From NCBI RefSeq assembly GCF_933775445.1, contig NC_065878.1, forward strand, positions 4,858,001 to 4,922,000: a DNA stretch of 64,000 nt. The letters run 5' to 3'. The number at the start of each line of letters is the position of its first letter. The stretch's first letter is position 1. Below are positions 22,421-31,765 of this stretch, one piece after another. Source of the DNA: Argentina anserina. Lineage: Eukaryota > Streptophyta > Magnoliopsida > Rosales > Rosaceae. Position numbers and translations under genes: made by a program. A model generated the notes under the pieces. That model was not told where the DNA came from. It was given only the letters and a program-made list of their open reading frames with translations, and did no database searches.

Positions 22421-22690
22421 CCCCAGTCAATTGTTTGAAACGTTCAACCACCTAATAAAAGGCGATTGTAGAGTCAAACATAGGGAACACCGTTGGTCGC
22501 AAATTCATTCAATGTGTCCATCCGTTTTATCTGATTATCAAAATTATACGTAACTACCAGCCTTAATCCCTATGTTTCCTCAAAGAATCCTGACCGTTGG
22601 ATCGTGGTGTCTCCCTCTATAAAAGGAGACTACCTCAAAGATGAAACACAACAAGTAGCCATGGTTTTGAATGTGTTGTTTCCTCTCTGG
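22421..22690. other. Spacer between antisense gene and integrase end
   Basis: Contains a TATA-like 'ctctataaaagg' (22615-22626, plus) preceded by 'ccgttggatc', and an inverted pair AAACATAGGGA/TCCCTATGTTT (22477-22487 and 22569-22579). It may be a small insertion with its own promoter. The integrase C-terminus loses its normal sequence where this begins. Confidence 0.35.
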
Positions 22691-23703
22691 ATTTTGAAGC
22701 CTCACAGATGTCCTAATCTCTATAGGTCTGGTTGCCTCAATAATTTCCACGGGTCCTTTCCACTTGGGGTTTAATCCAACAGGCCGGGGCCTGACCTCTT
22801 TCCTCACCCAATCGTCCACCGCTATGGGCCAGGGGTGAATTTTCTTGTTGTAGTGTCGGGTGATGCGTTGCTTGCCGTTAATATTCTGTAGGTGGGCATT
22901 CTCCTAGTGTTCCTCAAGCAAGTCCATATTGAGCTGGAGGCCAGTGGCGTTTGTGTCCGGTTTGTAGCCCTCAACTTGCTCAGAGGGGACTTCAATCTCT
23001 ACTTGGATTGCAGCCTCAGTACCAAAAGCCAAAAAAAAGGGAGCCTGGCTTGTGGTGGTCGTGGGAGTTGCTCGGAAGGCCCATAGCACCTCCAGGAGTT
23101 TATGAGCCCAAAGTTCGGTGGCCTTGTCGAGGCACGTTTGGAGGTTCCGCTTGATGAACTTGTTGATAGATTCGACCTGGCCATTGGTTTGGGGTGCGCC
23201 GGGGAAGCATACAAAATATTGGTGTTATTCCTGTGGGAAAACGCCTTGAACTTGTCGTTGTCGAATTGAGTGACATTATATGTGACAAATGCCTCTGGAA
23301 CACCAAACCGGTAGTATACACACCGCCATAAGAAGCTTATCACCCCGGGACAATTAAGTTAAGCCCCACTGTGCAAAAGGAGCTGGAGATGTAATAACTG
23401 AATGTGGGACAAATGGGTGATTGATGTAGTTGGCATATTGGTGACAGTGTACACATGCCCCGACAATGGCCTTAGAATCGGCGTCCATTGGGGGTCAGTA
23501 ATATCTGGTCTGGAGAGCTTTAAAAGCCCGGTTCCTTGCCCCGGCGTGGTTCCCACACACCCCACTATGGAATTCGTCAACACTTGTCGGCTCTGCTTTG
23601 GAGCCAAACATTTGAGCTGAGAGAAAGACTGGCCACACTGGTAAAGCTTATCGTCTCGGACCATGTAGAGGGCAACCTTGTACGCACTTCGGCTCTGTTT
23701 CAT
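22691..23703 (-). pseudogene. Integrase of the Tat element
   Basis: On the minus strand a zinc-finger remnant is visible (HSGVCGNHAGARNRA, then CVHCHQYANYINHP). A core remnant follows (YRFGVPEAFV, TQFDND, KFIKRNLQTCLDKATELWAH, LWAFRATPTTTTSQAPFFLA) and then a C-terminal part (WVRKEVRPRPVGLNPKWKGP). The core has an internal deletion of about 45 codons near 23350 that removes the region of the first catalytic Asp, and the second Asp of the SDNG-type motif is replaced (TYN). At least two frameshifts are present. The enzyme would insert the cDNA; this copy is inactive. Confidence 0.85.
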
Positions 23704-23825
23704 TTGCCGACAATGCCCCTGTTGTCAGGACTGTGACAAAGGGGTCCATCCATGATGGCAGCAAAGCTTGCTTAATGGAGAAAATCTCTGAATAGGGTCG
23801 GGAGATACTCGGTTGTCCTAGTGTT

Positions 23826-24240
23826 TTACACATGGACTCCGGGCATTGTCACTCCAAGGTCGGAGGTAGCTAGCCAGGCGAGCGCATCCGCTTTTGCATT
23901 CTTAGCTTGGGTGATTTGTTTAATTTCAACATGGTCGAACTTCTGCAGTAATGACCCAGCCAGATTCTGGTATGAGGTGAGCCGGGGTAGGTTGGATTGA
24001 TAGCTTCCATCAACCTGGTTGACCACCAGTTGGGAGTCACTGAAAATCTGGACGTTGGTGGCTTCCAACTCTCGACATAACTGTATCCTGACAATCACGG
24101 CCTCATACTCGGCTATGTTATTAGAGGCCTCGAACTCGAACCGGATAGCATATATGTATTCATTCCCTTCCGGGTCGATGATGATCACACCCGCCCCACT
24201 CTAGTTCTTGTTGGTTGAACTATCCACATATAGCTCTCAA
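23826..24240 (-). pseudogene. Archaeal-type second RNase H (aRNH) of the Tat element
   Basis: The frame shows LYVDSSTNKN, GAGVIIIDPEGNEYIYAIRF, EASNNIAEYEAVIV, FSDSQLVVNQVDGSYQ and KADALAWLA. These hold the acidic residues of a type-I RNase H: Asp in the first strand, Glu in the NIAEYEA helix, Asp in SDSQ, Asp in KADALA. The motif set matches the extra RNase H acquired by the Tat lineage and differs from the Ty3 RNase H just upstream. Most of the domain (23826-24188) is one uninterrupted frame of 120 codons. A CAG-to-TAG stop and a TGG-to-TGA stop lie at its N-terminal edge. Confidence 0.88.
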
Positions 24241-24810
24241 ACCGGCGCCGGTGCGGCTGCCTCGGTGATGGTCTTACTTGTTGCTCCCTCCGTGGGAATG
24301 AATTCGGCAATGAAGTCAGCTGCGGCCTGTCCTTTCAACGTTTTCCAGGGCTTGAACTGAATGTCAAATTTTCGAAGTTCAATGGCTCACTGTACTAATC
24401 GCCTGGAGGTCTCCGGCTTCTGAAGCACCTGGCGGAGTGGTTAGTTAGTCAATACATGAACAATATGGGCCTGGAAGTATTGCCGAAATCGTTGGCCGGT
24501 GGTCATCAGCGCCAAGGCGAGTTTCTCTATCACGGGGTATCTAGTCTCGGGGCCATTTAGACGTTTTATGTTGTAATAGATCGGGAGCTCCTTGTTGTAC
24601 TCCCGTCTAACCAGGGCCGAGCTTTTAGCTGTTTGAGAAAATGCCAAGTACAGAAATAGAACTTCCCAGGTCCCGGGGTTGACAACGCTGGGACTAACTT
24701 TAGGTACTCCTTGATCCGGAGAAAAGCCGCCAGTGATATCCTTCTTTTGCTGGGTCCGGAGCAATTGAAAGAATGGTGCGCACTTGTCTGTCAGGCAGGA
24801 GATAAAGCGG
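24241..24810 (-). pseudogene. Ty3-type RNase H and connection domain of the Tat element
   Basis: The minus frame reads YNIKRLNGPETRYPVIEKLA, then ALALMTTGQRFRQYFQAHIV and HVLTN, followed by a stop where Tat elements have Gln, then PLRQVLQKPE, AIELRKFDIQFKPWKTLKGQ and AAADFIAEF. These are the conserved end-of-RT and RNase H blocks of Tat elements. Two stops are visible (CAA to TAA after HVLTN; TGG to TGA before AIEL). It connects directly to the aRNH. Confidence 0.82.
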
Positions 24811-25520
24811 GTGAGGCACTAGACCTTGTTCCAGGTCATTGGCGACTTCATGTCCATTATTGCTTGGACCTTCTCGGGGTTGGCCTCTATGCCTCTCCCG
24901 CTTACCGTGAAACGGAAAGACTTTCCTTTGGCCACGCCCTTCACACACTTGGTTGGATTCAATCTCATGCCATAGTGGAGGAGAATGGAGAAAATCTTGT
25001 CAAGGTTGGCAATATGCCCTTCCGCTGGTTTGCTCTTGATGACCATGTCATCCACATAGACCTCTACGGTCTTGCCAATTTCTTTCTCAAACATTCAGGT
25101 GACTGCCCTTTGATAACTTGTCTCGGCATTCTTTAAGCCGAAAGGCATAACCTGATAGCAATACAGATCGTTATTAGTCACAAAGGCAGTGTTGTCTTGG
25201 TGGTCCGAAAGCATCTTGATTTGGTTGTAACTTGAGTATGCGTCCAAGAAACTTAATAGCCCAAAACCGGCCATAATATGCACTAGCTGATCTATCTAGG
25301 GGAGTGGGAATCTGTTGATTGGACATACCTGATTCAAGTTGGTGTAATCTACACACATATGAGATATTTGGCTTCTTGACCATTACCACGTTAGAAACCC
25401 ACCTTGGGTAGTCGACCTCCCGGATGAATTCTATGTCCTTGAGTCGCTTGACCTTGGCCTGAATTGCTTGATGTTTTTCTGGATCGAAGGTTCGGCGCTT
25501 CTAGAGCACCGGGCTTGACC
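24811..25520 (-). pseudogene. Reverse transcriptase of the Tat element
   Basis: Visible blocks on the minus strand are FLDAYSSYNQIKML (25.2 kb), the catalytic motif EVYVDDMVIKSK near 25050, MPFGLKNAETSYQR (25.1 kb) and GMRLNPTKCVKGVAKGKSFR. The YVDD box and the preceding AYS.YNQI box carry the catalytic aspartates. The frame is split by one frameshift near 25095 and stops upstream. The N-terminal palm (25.3-25.5 kb) is recognisable but broken (VVMVKKPN, CVDYTNL-like). Confidence 0.85.
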
Positions 25521-25532
25521 CCTCTAAGATGT

Positions 25533-26155
25533 TTAGCTTGTCGGAAATGAAGTCTGTGGAGATTCTGGGCATGTCTGCATATGACGGGGGGCGAAGACGT
25601 GTTCATGTTCCTGGAGGTACGCCATCAGTTGGTCCCGGAGATTTGGTCCTAAACCCATCCCTATCCGAATCTTTCGGTCCGAATGCGTGTCCGATAGACT
25701 GATACACTCGGTCGCCTCGACTGCTGCTGAATGTGCCTTCGGGGGGTGATTGGTGGCCTTCTTCTTTTGTACATTGGAGGGCTCTCGCTCTACTGGTATC
25801 TCGTCTTGCGGATCATCGATGGCCTCCACCGGAGCTACTAGTAGCATCTCATGTGGTCCCCGTCCGGCTGAGATGAGATCGAGATAGTTCCTTAGTGTAT
25901 CGATCTCATCTGCTTTGATTGTTAGAATCGCACCGAGGGGGGGCACCTCCAACATAAGCATGTGCACGGTGATTATGCATTGGAGTCCCCACAACACATC
26001 TCTGCCCAGGATGACATTGTAAGAGGATGGACAGTCTACAATTAGGAACCCGGTGGTGATCCTCGCTTGTTTCGATCCCAAACCAAGCGATAAAGTCATA
26101 CGGTCAAAACCTAGGGGTTGCACAACCTCCCTGGAGAAACTGATTAGCGGGTCAT
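25533..26155 (-). pseudogene. Retroviral-type protease of the Tat element, N-terminus missing
   Basis: A 196-codon frame contains MTLSLGLGSKQARITTGFLI, VDCPSSYNVILGRDVL and a downstream linker with a predicted acidic region. These are the second half of the Tat protease and the protease-RT linker. The active-site D(T/G)G block should lie about 60 codons upstream, but the sequence changes abruptly at about 26155 into unrelated DNA with a tRNA-like segment. The protease cannot be functional. Confidence 0.8.
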
Positions 26156-26640
26156 GGGTACTGTAAAGTTTCGCCCGATCTCGTAAAAGTTTGCGATAAC
26201 AGTTAGCTAAAAGACGTGTGTAAACATTGAAGAGATTTCAAGAGAAATAAATAATTCAATGATTTGATCACGGAAAGAGAGGGATTCGAACCCTCGGTAA
26301 ACAGAAGTCTGCGAATATCACGCTAACCGTCAGTACGGTGTCCTCCAATACCGAATAGTGGTATACTTGTGCAGTTATCAGCAATGAGTCGGTATGGGAG
26401 GCCAAGATGGCTACCTCCCAGCTGGAGAAGTGGATCGTGTCCCAGATGGCTGGTGCGACTTTAACACCCTGGCTGAGCTCGAAGAGCTCTAAGGTATGTT
26501 GTCTTTTTACAGTCTTGTGGGCTGGTGGTCGAATTACTCCGCCGCGCAGGGTTTCTATTTCCCCATGGATTTTTATGGCGTTTGCATTCGTCGGGGACTT
26601 GTATCGGTCTAATTTCCTGGCCTAGACCAGTTCCTCATTG
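26156..26640. other. Foreign insertion within the gag-protease region
   Basis: This segment replaces the expected protease active-site region. It contains a tRNA-Ser-like stretch (26271-26346) and, on the plus strand, an exon-like block (about 26377-26491) bounded by an acceptor-like 'agttatcag' and a donor-like 'ctaag|gtatgt'. I cannot assign the exon-like block to a known protein. Degenerate Tat sequence resumes around 26500-26640. Confidence 0.4.
26271..26346 (-). tRNA. tRNA-Ser-like pseudogene segment of plastid type
   Basis: Read on the minus strand, the last ~40 bases are GTTTACC then GAGGGTTCGAATCCCTC (a perfect T arm) and TCTTTCCG. This matches my memory of the 3' half of a plastid trnS gene (best with trnS-GGA). 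The stretch from GGAGGAC to CCG is 76 nt, tRNA length, but the D and anticodon arms do not pair convincingly, so the 5' half is diverged or unrelated. It is most likely a nuclear copy of organelle DNA and not a working tRNA. Confidence 0.5.
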
Positions 26641-28162
26641 GCGGACTTCAACGTATAGTAGAAATCCGTGTCATATCCCGAATCATCGTGATAAGCACAT
26701 CACTTGCCCGTATTTCTCATCGGCCACTCGTATATGTCGGCGTAGGACATGGTGAGGCTCGTGAAGTTATCGTTCTGGGGCCCCCCTGTTTTCTAGACCC
26801 CGTTGGGGGATTGCGGCCATGGGCGGGGTAGGGGTTGGTCCGACCTCGTCTTCCCTGGCGGTCTCGGTGTCTATATTGTTAACCCCTGTCTCGAGTGTCT
26901 TGCTTGTTAGCCCCCTCGGTTGGTCTAAACTGTCCCACGCGGACCGGCGACCACAGTCCCAAGCATTGGTTTGCGTGGAGGAGCATGCTCCATTGGGCTT
27001 TTCATAAGTGTAGTACTCAGCCTTGGCCACCGTGTCGCCGTCTCTACCAGCTCTTCATATGTTTTGGGGGGATTTTCATTGATCTTGTGGAGGAAATATT
27101 TTGGCTTGAGCGCTTTCCGGAATGCCTTCACGGCAAGAACATAATCCAGATCATGGCACCACACTGTGGCAGTCTGCCATCGGGATTCGAAGTCTCAGAG
27201 TTTCTCGTCGTTCCTTTGCTTTATCCAGAATAGGAACCTGGTGTCATGGTGAGCATCGGCCTGCAAGATGAAATGGTTGAAGAATTTGCCCGTAAGCTCC
27301 CTGAAACTAACCAGCAAGTTTGAGGGGAGACTAAGCAACCAGCCAAAGCCTCATCAGTGAGTATTTCCTGGAAGGCGTGACACAACTAGGCGTTCGTGTA
27401 CCGCGTGCTAGCCAAGGATGATTGGAAGTTCTCCAAATGGGTGTGCAGGTCAGAGCCCCCATTATATTTGGTGACCTTGAGCGGTTTATCCCCTGATTTG
27501 TGTCGCTATACGCTCACCAACTGAGTGAACGGGCCGGCACAACCCCCATATCCCCCGTGCAACGGACGAGGTTACCTTTGGCCTCAATCGCATTGAACCT
27601 GGTGGTCAGCGTGGGCCATCCTGATCCATCTCAAAGTTTTCCGCTCCCATGTCCACGTATTGCGGCGCTAGGGGAGGTCCGTCCAACAAAGCATTGATCA
27701 AAGGATGGGTGATCTGCACCGTCTTATGTGGTGGCCCCGGACGTCGTGGGGTCGCAGACATTTCAGTTGCGACCAGCGCCCTTGTATCGAGGGTATGGAA
27801 CTGCTTTCGCGCCATTTCCGGGGCCTTATCCGCATTTATGCAGCCCTCAAGAGCGGTTCAGAGGACCTGTTGCTCTTTCTCACGCGCAGCCGAGCGTGCC
27901 AGGCAGCACGCGTGGTCTGTTGCTCCAACTCCACCACGGCTTTTAGCCTCTTGTAGTCTTGGAGAGCCAATTCCAGTGCATCTTAGGGGTTCGTGAAGTC
28001 GACTTGGGATGAGCCACCGGTAGTGGTCTGTGAATTAGGGAACAGCCCCTCGGCTCCGAGCTACAAATCGGGGAACAATATTAGGAAAAGCGTCATGTCC
28101 ACTTCTAGGGCAGGGGACTGGCGGAGCGATTGCGGATTCTCGTGTTTATTCAGAGTCACCAT
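26641..28162 (-). pseudogene. gag of the Tat element
   Basis: The likely ATG is at 28162 (MVTLNKHENPQSL), shortly after the primer binding site. A helical segment follows (DALELALQDYKRLKAVVELE), then the capsid region near 26925-27240 (VLAVKAFRKALKPKYFLHKI, PKTYEELVETATRW), and a degenerate CxxHxxxG zinc knuckle near 26645-26705 (CAYHDDSGYDTD, last Cys lost). The frame is broken many times, including Gln-to-stop changes near the N-terminus. In an active element it forms the virus-like particle. Confidence 0.8.
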
Positions 28163-28197
28163 TGTTTATCAAGCTGGAAGAGTCTTGCTAACAAGGA

Positions 28198-28216
28198 CCC
28201 TCTTTCTAGCACCAAA
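28198..28216 (-). other. Primer binding site of the Tat element
   Basis: Directly inside the 5' LTR, the minus strand reads TTTGGTGCTAGAAAGAGGG, a sequence of the type used as minus-strand primer site by Tat-lineage elements. Its position directly next to the LTR end supports the boundary at 28217. Confidence 0.75.
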
Positions 28217-28576
28217 TCTTACAGGTGTTAAATCCGGGGGACCTAACCTCGTAACCTTGTATTCCGATTTGTTAGCTCAGTGAGACTTGTACACACCACA
28301 AGTCAAACTCAAAGGTGGTTTAGGCAGCCTATTTATAGACGTATTGGGAAATATGTCTGGCTCTTCCTCTAATGTGGTAATGTGCGCCAGTGCATAACGT
28401 CTGTCATTACATGAGCCACCGTGAGTGTCGTTAATGGTGATACCCGTGCATGCAGTGAGGTTACCTGACCGGATTGCTCACCAGCTGGGCATGCTAGGGT
28501 TCCGGCCCCTGGTCCGGCGGTAGGAATAAGAGGAGATTAATTCGGAGATCACCCCATTCAGGGGGTGGTGTTAACA
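28217..28576 (-). repeat. 5' LTR of the Tat element
   Basis: It is homologous to 17902-18363. It ends TGTTAACA at 28576; the inner tip is TCTTACAGG, where the usual TG has mutated to TC. GTATC follows as the target duplication. Confidence 0.88.
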
Positions 28577-29645
28577 GTATCATTCTCCATCTCTAACTCT
28601 ATCTCTCTCACTAGTTCTCGTTGATTTGAGAGTATTAGTTTAGGATTTGGGAATTTTAATGATAGGGTTGTGAATTATGGGTTAATGACTTTATGGAGTT
28701 AGTTTCGAATTCTCAATTTTGGGTTTAAGACTCTGTAGTCTCTGGGTACATGTTGAATGCGAGAATGATTTCATCAGGGAAACAGTTGTGTTAAAATTTG
28801 GATTTTAATTTTGATTATCTCTGCCATATCCTTATTTGCTTTTGTGTTCTGTTCTATTTGGTTTTGGATGTATTGTCTATTGTTCTGATTGGTTGGTGTG
28901 AGGTTTCAGTTTGTGTTTGTCGGATTTAATTCTTGAGCTATTTGGTGGTGTGTTCTAGCTGTTTGAGATTGATGAGTTTTGGAGCTTGGGTCTTGTTCAA
29001 TATCTGATTTTAATGGTAGAATTAAGTGCTAATGGTTTATTACTTGTATTCTAACACTTGTGCACTTATTTGTTTTGACTAGGATGGTCTAATATGAGTT
29101 CTATCTCAACTTTTGATGACTGAAGAGTGATGGCACAAGAGCAAGATGTGCTGTTGGTTCTGCTAGTTACTTTTAACTGTTGTTGAATTACTAGTTCTTT
29201 TTAATTTTTTGGTTTGTATGAATCATGATGTTGAAGTGTTAAACTGCTAGGTCTTTTCATTTGCTGTTTTATAACTTAAGAATTATGATGAACTACTAGG
29301 TATGAATTTATGGTATTGTATGATGCACAAGTGTTTTTGAGATTCATACATATGTTGGACTACTAGTTTTGAGATTCACATGTGTTTTTGCCTGAAAATT
29401 GAAAAGGGCAGCCAGTTTTGGGTTGAGAATCTGAAAATTCTGCATGAATATAGGATTTAGGCTTAATGTTATTATTGGCCCATTTACAAACCGAAACTGA
29501 CTTGATTTTTGGTTAAACCAAACCATTCGGCCCAACCCATTTATAATCGGTTATGGTTTCAGTTTTCAATAAACCGTTTAAAATAATTTAAATTCGGTTT
29601 GGGCCTGAAACCGATTTGACCTGACTCGATATATGCCCAACTCTA
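28577..29645. other. Right arm of the hAT element
   Basis: AT-rich, non-coding sequence up to the terminal repeat at 29645. It contains T-rich, intron-like stretches (28600-29300) and no recognisable protein. Confidence 0.6.
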
Positions 29646-29653
29646 CTTGAACT

Positions 29654-30539
29654 GACATATAACACCAACATTATCTCATAGTGATTGGGTTTGTATGTGC
29701 TAACAAATACCAAGACATCTTCAAAGCAAATATAATTAATGCAAGCAATGAATTTGAGTGTCTCCAAAACATGTTAGCTAGCTTGTTATTTTCATCGATG
29801 TCGTACTTACAAAATAACTTATTTTTCCCGTGAAATAAGAAAGTGCGACTTTTGCATCATGTTCAAGTATTACCTCTCTACGACTATTATCCAGCTCATT
29901 ATACAAATCTTGATTGTGAAACCGACCTTTGTAAAGCCTCCAGCTTTATCAACCCTATACAGGTGGTATGTATGATATGTCTTAACAGTGCTTTATGCAT
30001 AGATGAAGCTAATGCTAATTGAAAATCTGGTACAGGTCAATGTGACGTGAGAAAATGAGACTCATGTAGCTATGTGAGACCATGAGAATGGTTTGTTTTG
30101 AAATAAACAACGACATATGAGTTCTTTCCTTAAAGTATCTAACTTTGAACAAACATGGACAATTAAATCATGAACAAACTTGGCGTACATACCTTGTTGT
30201 TAATGTTGTTCATATACTCATCTAGTCTCTTTCTTTCGGGAGAACAAACCCATTGTTGTATTGTGGCTATGAAATATGATGATATGGTAAATCTTCCTTA
30301 CTTCTATTACTTCTTGTTTTTATACTTTAGTATTACTATTGAACAAAAATGCTTGTTGTAATTTTTGTTTTGAAAGAAATCACTTGGTTTATAAAAAAGA
30401 GAATCAATGCCAGAATAGGCATTACATATCCCTCTACTACCATCTCTAAATAGACAAGGATATTGTGCGCATACTCACATGATAGATAGCATAGGTCTAC
30501 TCATTCTAGAAATTTAATCACCGTACTAACAATAATAAA
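29654..30539. other. AT-rich spacer with no identified feature
   Basis: Short frames only (for example 30170-30361), without domain or repeat signature. Confidence 0.45.
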
Positions 30540-31724
30540 TAAGGGGGTGTATTCAATTTAGATTTTAAAAGATTTTGCCTAACTTTAAATACTCCATGGA
30601 ATTTTGTAATTCTATGGATTGTTTGACTCTACATAGAGTTAGATTTTAATAGACTGACTTTTTAGTATTCAGTAGGATTCTATAAGATTATAGATTGTTG
30701 TATAACACATTAAATTGGCCAAAAATATCAAGGTTGGGGAAGAACAATCGTCTTAGTAGAGAAGCCATGGTCACGGGAGCATATCAATCCTCACTAGAAT
30801 ATCCTCATTGGAATCACATTTAGAGGGACCAAACCCTAATCAGATACTCTTGTTCTCCTAAATGGTTACATGAACAAGGTAACTAGATAGTAATTCTTTG
30901 CTTCAATTTCTATTCGGTTAACTTACGCCTCGATCGTTGCCATTTTAACATTTTGTCATTTTCGCATCCATTGCATCAGGAACTACCAATGGATGAGTTT
31001 GTGACATTTGCGGACTTCAGCGAAGTTTTTAACTTACTCATTGAAGGGAAATGTCTGATTGTGTAATATGAATGAATGATCAATGATTTACTTCTATAAG
31101 GTAAAATGAAAAATCATCCGATTTAAACCATCATATAGCGCAATTTATTGAAAGGTAGAGATGAAGGCCAAACCGAACTATATCACAGTTACAATGACCC
31201 AAAAAAAAATGAAATACATTCAAGACAATTTTTGAACCAAAGATAACTATTTTTATCTTCATAAGCTAGACCGGCCAACTTATGTGCATCTCCATTGTAC
31301 TTTCTGGGAGCATAACACACAAGAAATCAAGCATTGCAGTACCTCTTTCACATCATCTTCCAGACCTCCCTCATTGTTAATTAGTCGAATCATAGCAACA
31401 TGAGGGATCTTGAGCAGAATCCATCTACATGTATAGCAATTGATAACAAATTAACATAAGCAAACCTTCACAGAACATGTTAAAGCAAAGTTAACAACCT
31501 AAACTTTACAATGACAAAATTCATGTTACATAAGAACAATGATTTTTTAATAATTTGTATATGTGATCAAATCAAACAATTTAAATTGTATTATAAATAT
31601 AAGAAGAGACAGTGAAATAATCCTACTAGTTAAGCAAATTAACTGCAAGCTCTTAACTAGTTTGGTAATAAATAGAATCTAAATTGTACTAAAGGACAAG
31701 CTAATATGCACTTAACCATATTAC

Positions 31725-31765
31725 CTCAGTGGGACATGTACACACCACAAGTCAAACTCAAAAGA
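31725..31765. repeat. Sliver of Tat-type LTR
   Basis: About 40 bp ('ctcagtgggacatgtacaca' and on to 'caagtcaaactcaaa') match the Tat LTR interior at 28265-28305. It abuts the truncated 5' end of the Athila gag region, so it marks a rearrangement junction. Confidence 0.7.

Larger units (their letters stand above)
17902..28576 (-). mobile_element. Tat/Retand-type Ty3/gypsy LTR retrotransposon, full structure, coding regions decayed
   Basis: Two direct LTRs (17902-18363 and 28217-28576) bound the element. The near-identical flanks GTATA (17897-17901) and GTATC (28577-28581) are a target duplication with one change. On the minus strand the order is 5' LTR, primer binding site, gag, protease, reverse transcriptase, RNase H, a second archaeal-type RNase H, integrase, then an additional gene in antisense orientation, then the 3' LTR. 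The dual RNase H and the antisense extra ORF are specific to the Tat lineage (Retand-like). The LTRs differ by many substitutions and by an insertion of about 100 bp near 18000-18110, so the insertion is old. All reading frames are broken. Confidence 0.9.
17510..29645. mobile_element. hAT-like element with exact 8-bp target duplication, host of the Tat insertion
   Basis: The left end TAGGGCGGGGCATTAATTGA and the reverse complement of the right end TAGAGTTGGGCATATATCGA are matching terminal inverted repeats. A perfect 8-bp direct repeat CTTGAACT flanks them (17502-17509 and 29646-29653), the hallmark of hAT insertion. Both inner arms contain 'ggtt(c/a)ggttt' motifs (17540-17680 and 29500-29610). 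Without the 10.7-kb retrotransposon at 17902-28576, the element would be about 1.46 kb. It contains no transposase frame, so it is non-autonomous. Confidence 0.9.

Noticed and set aside
26271..26346. Functional tRNA-Ser gene
   Set aside because: Only the T arm and 3' acceptor strand are convincing; D and anticodon arms do not fold.
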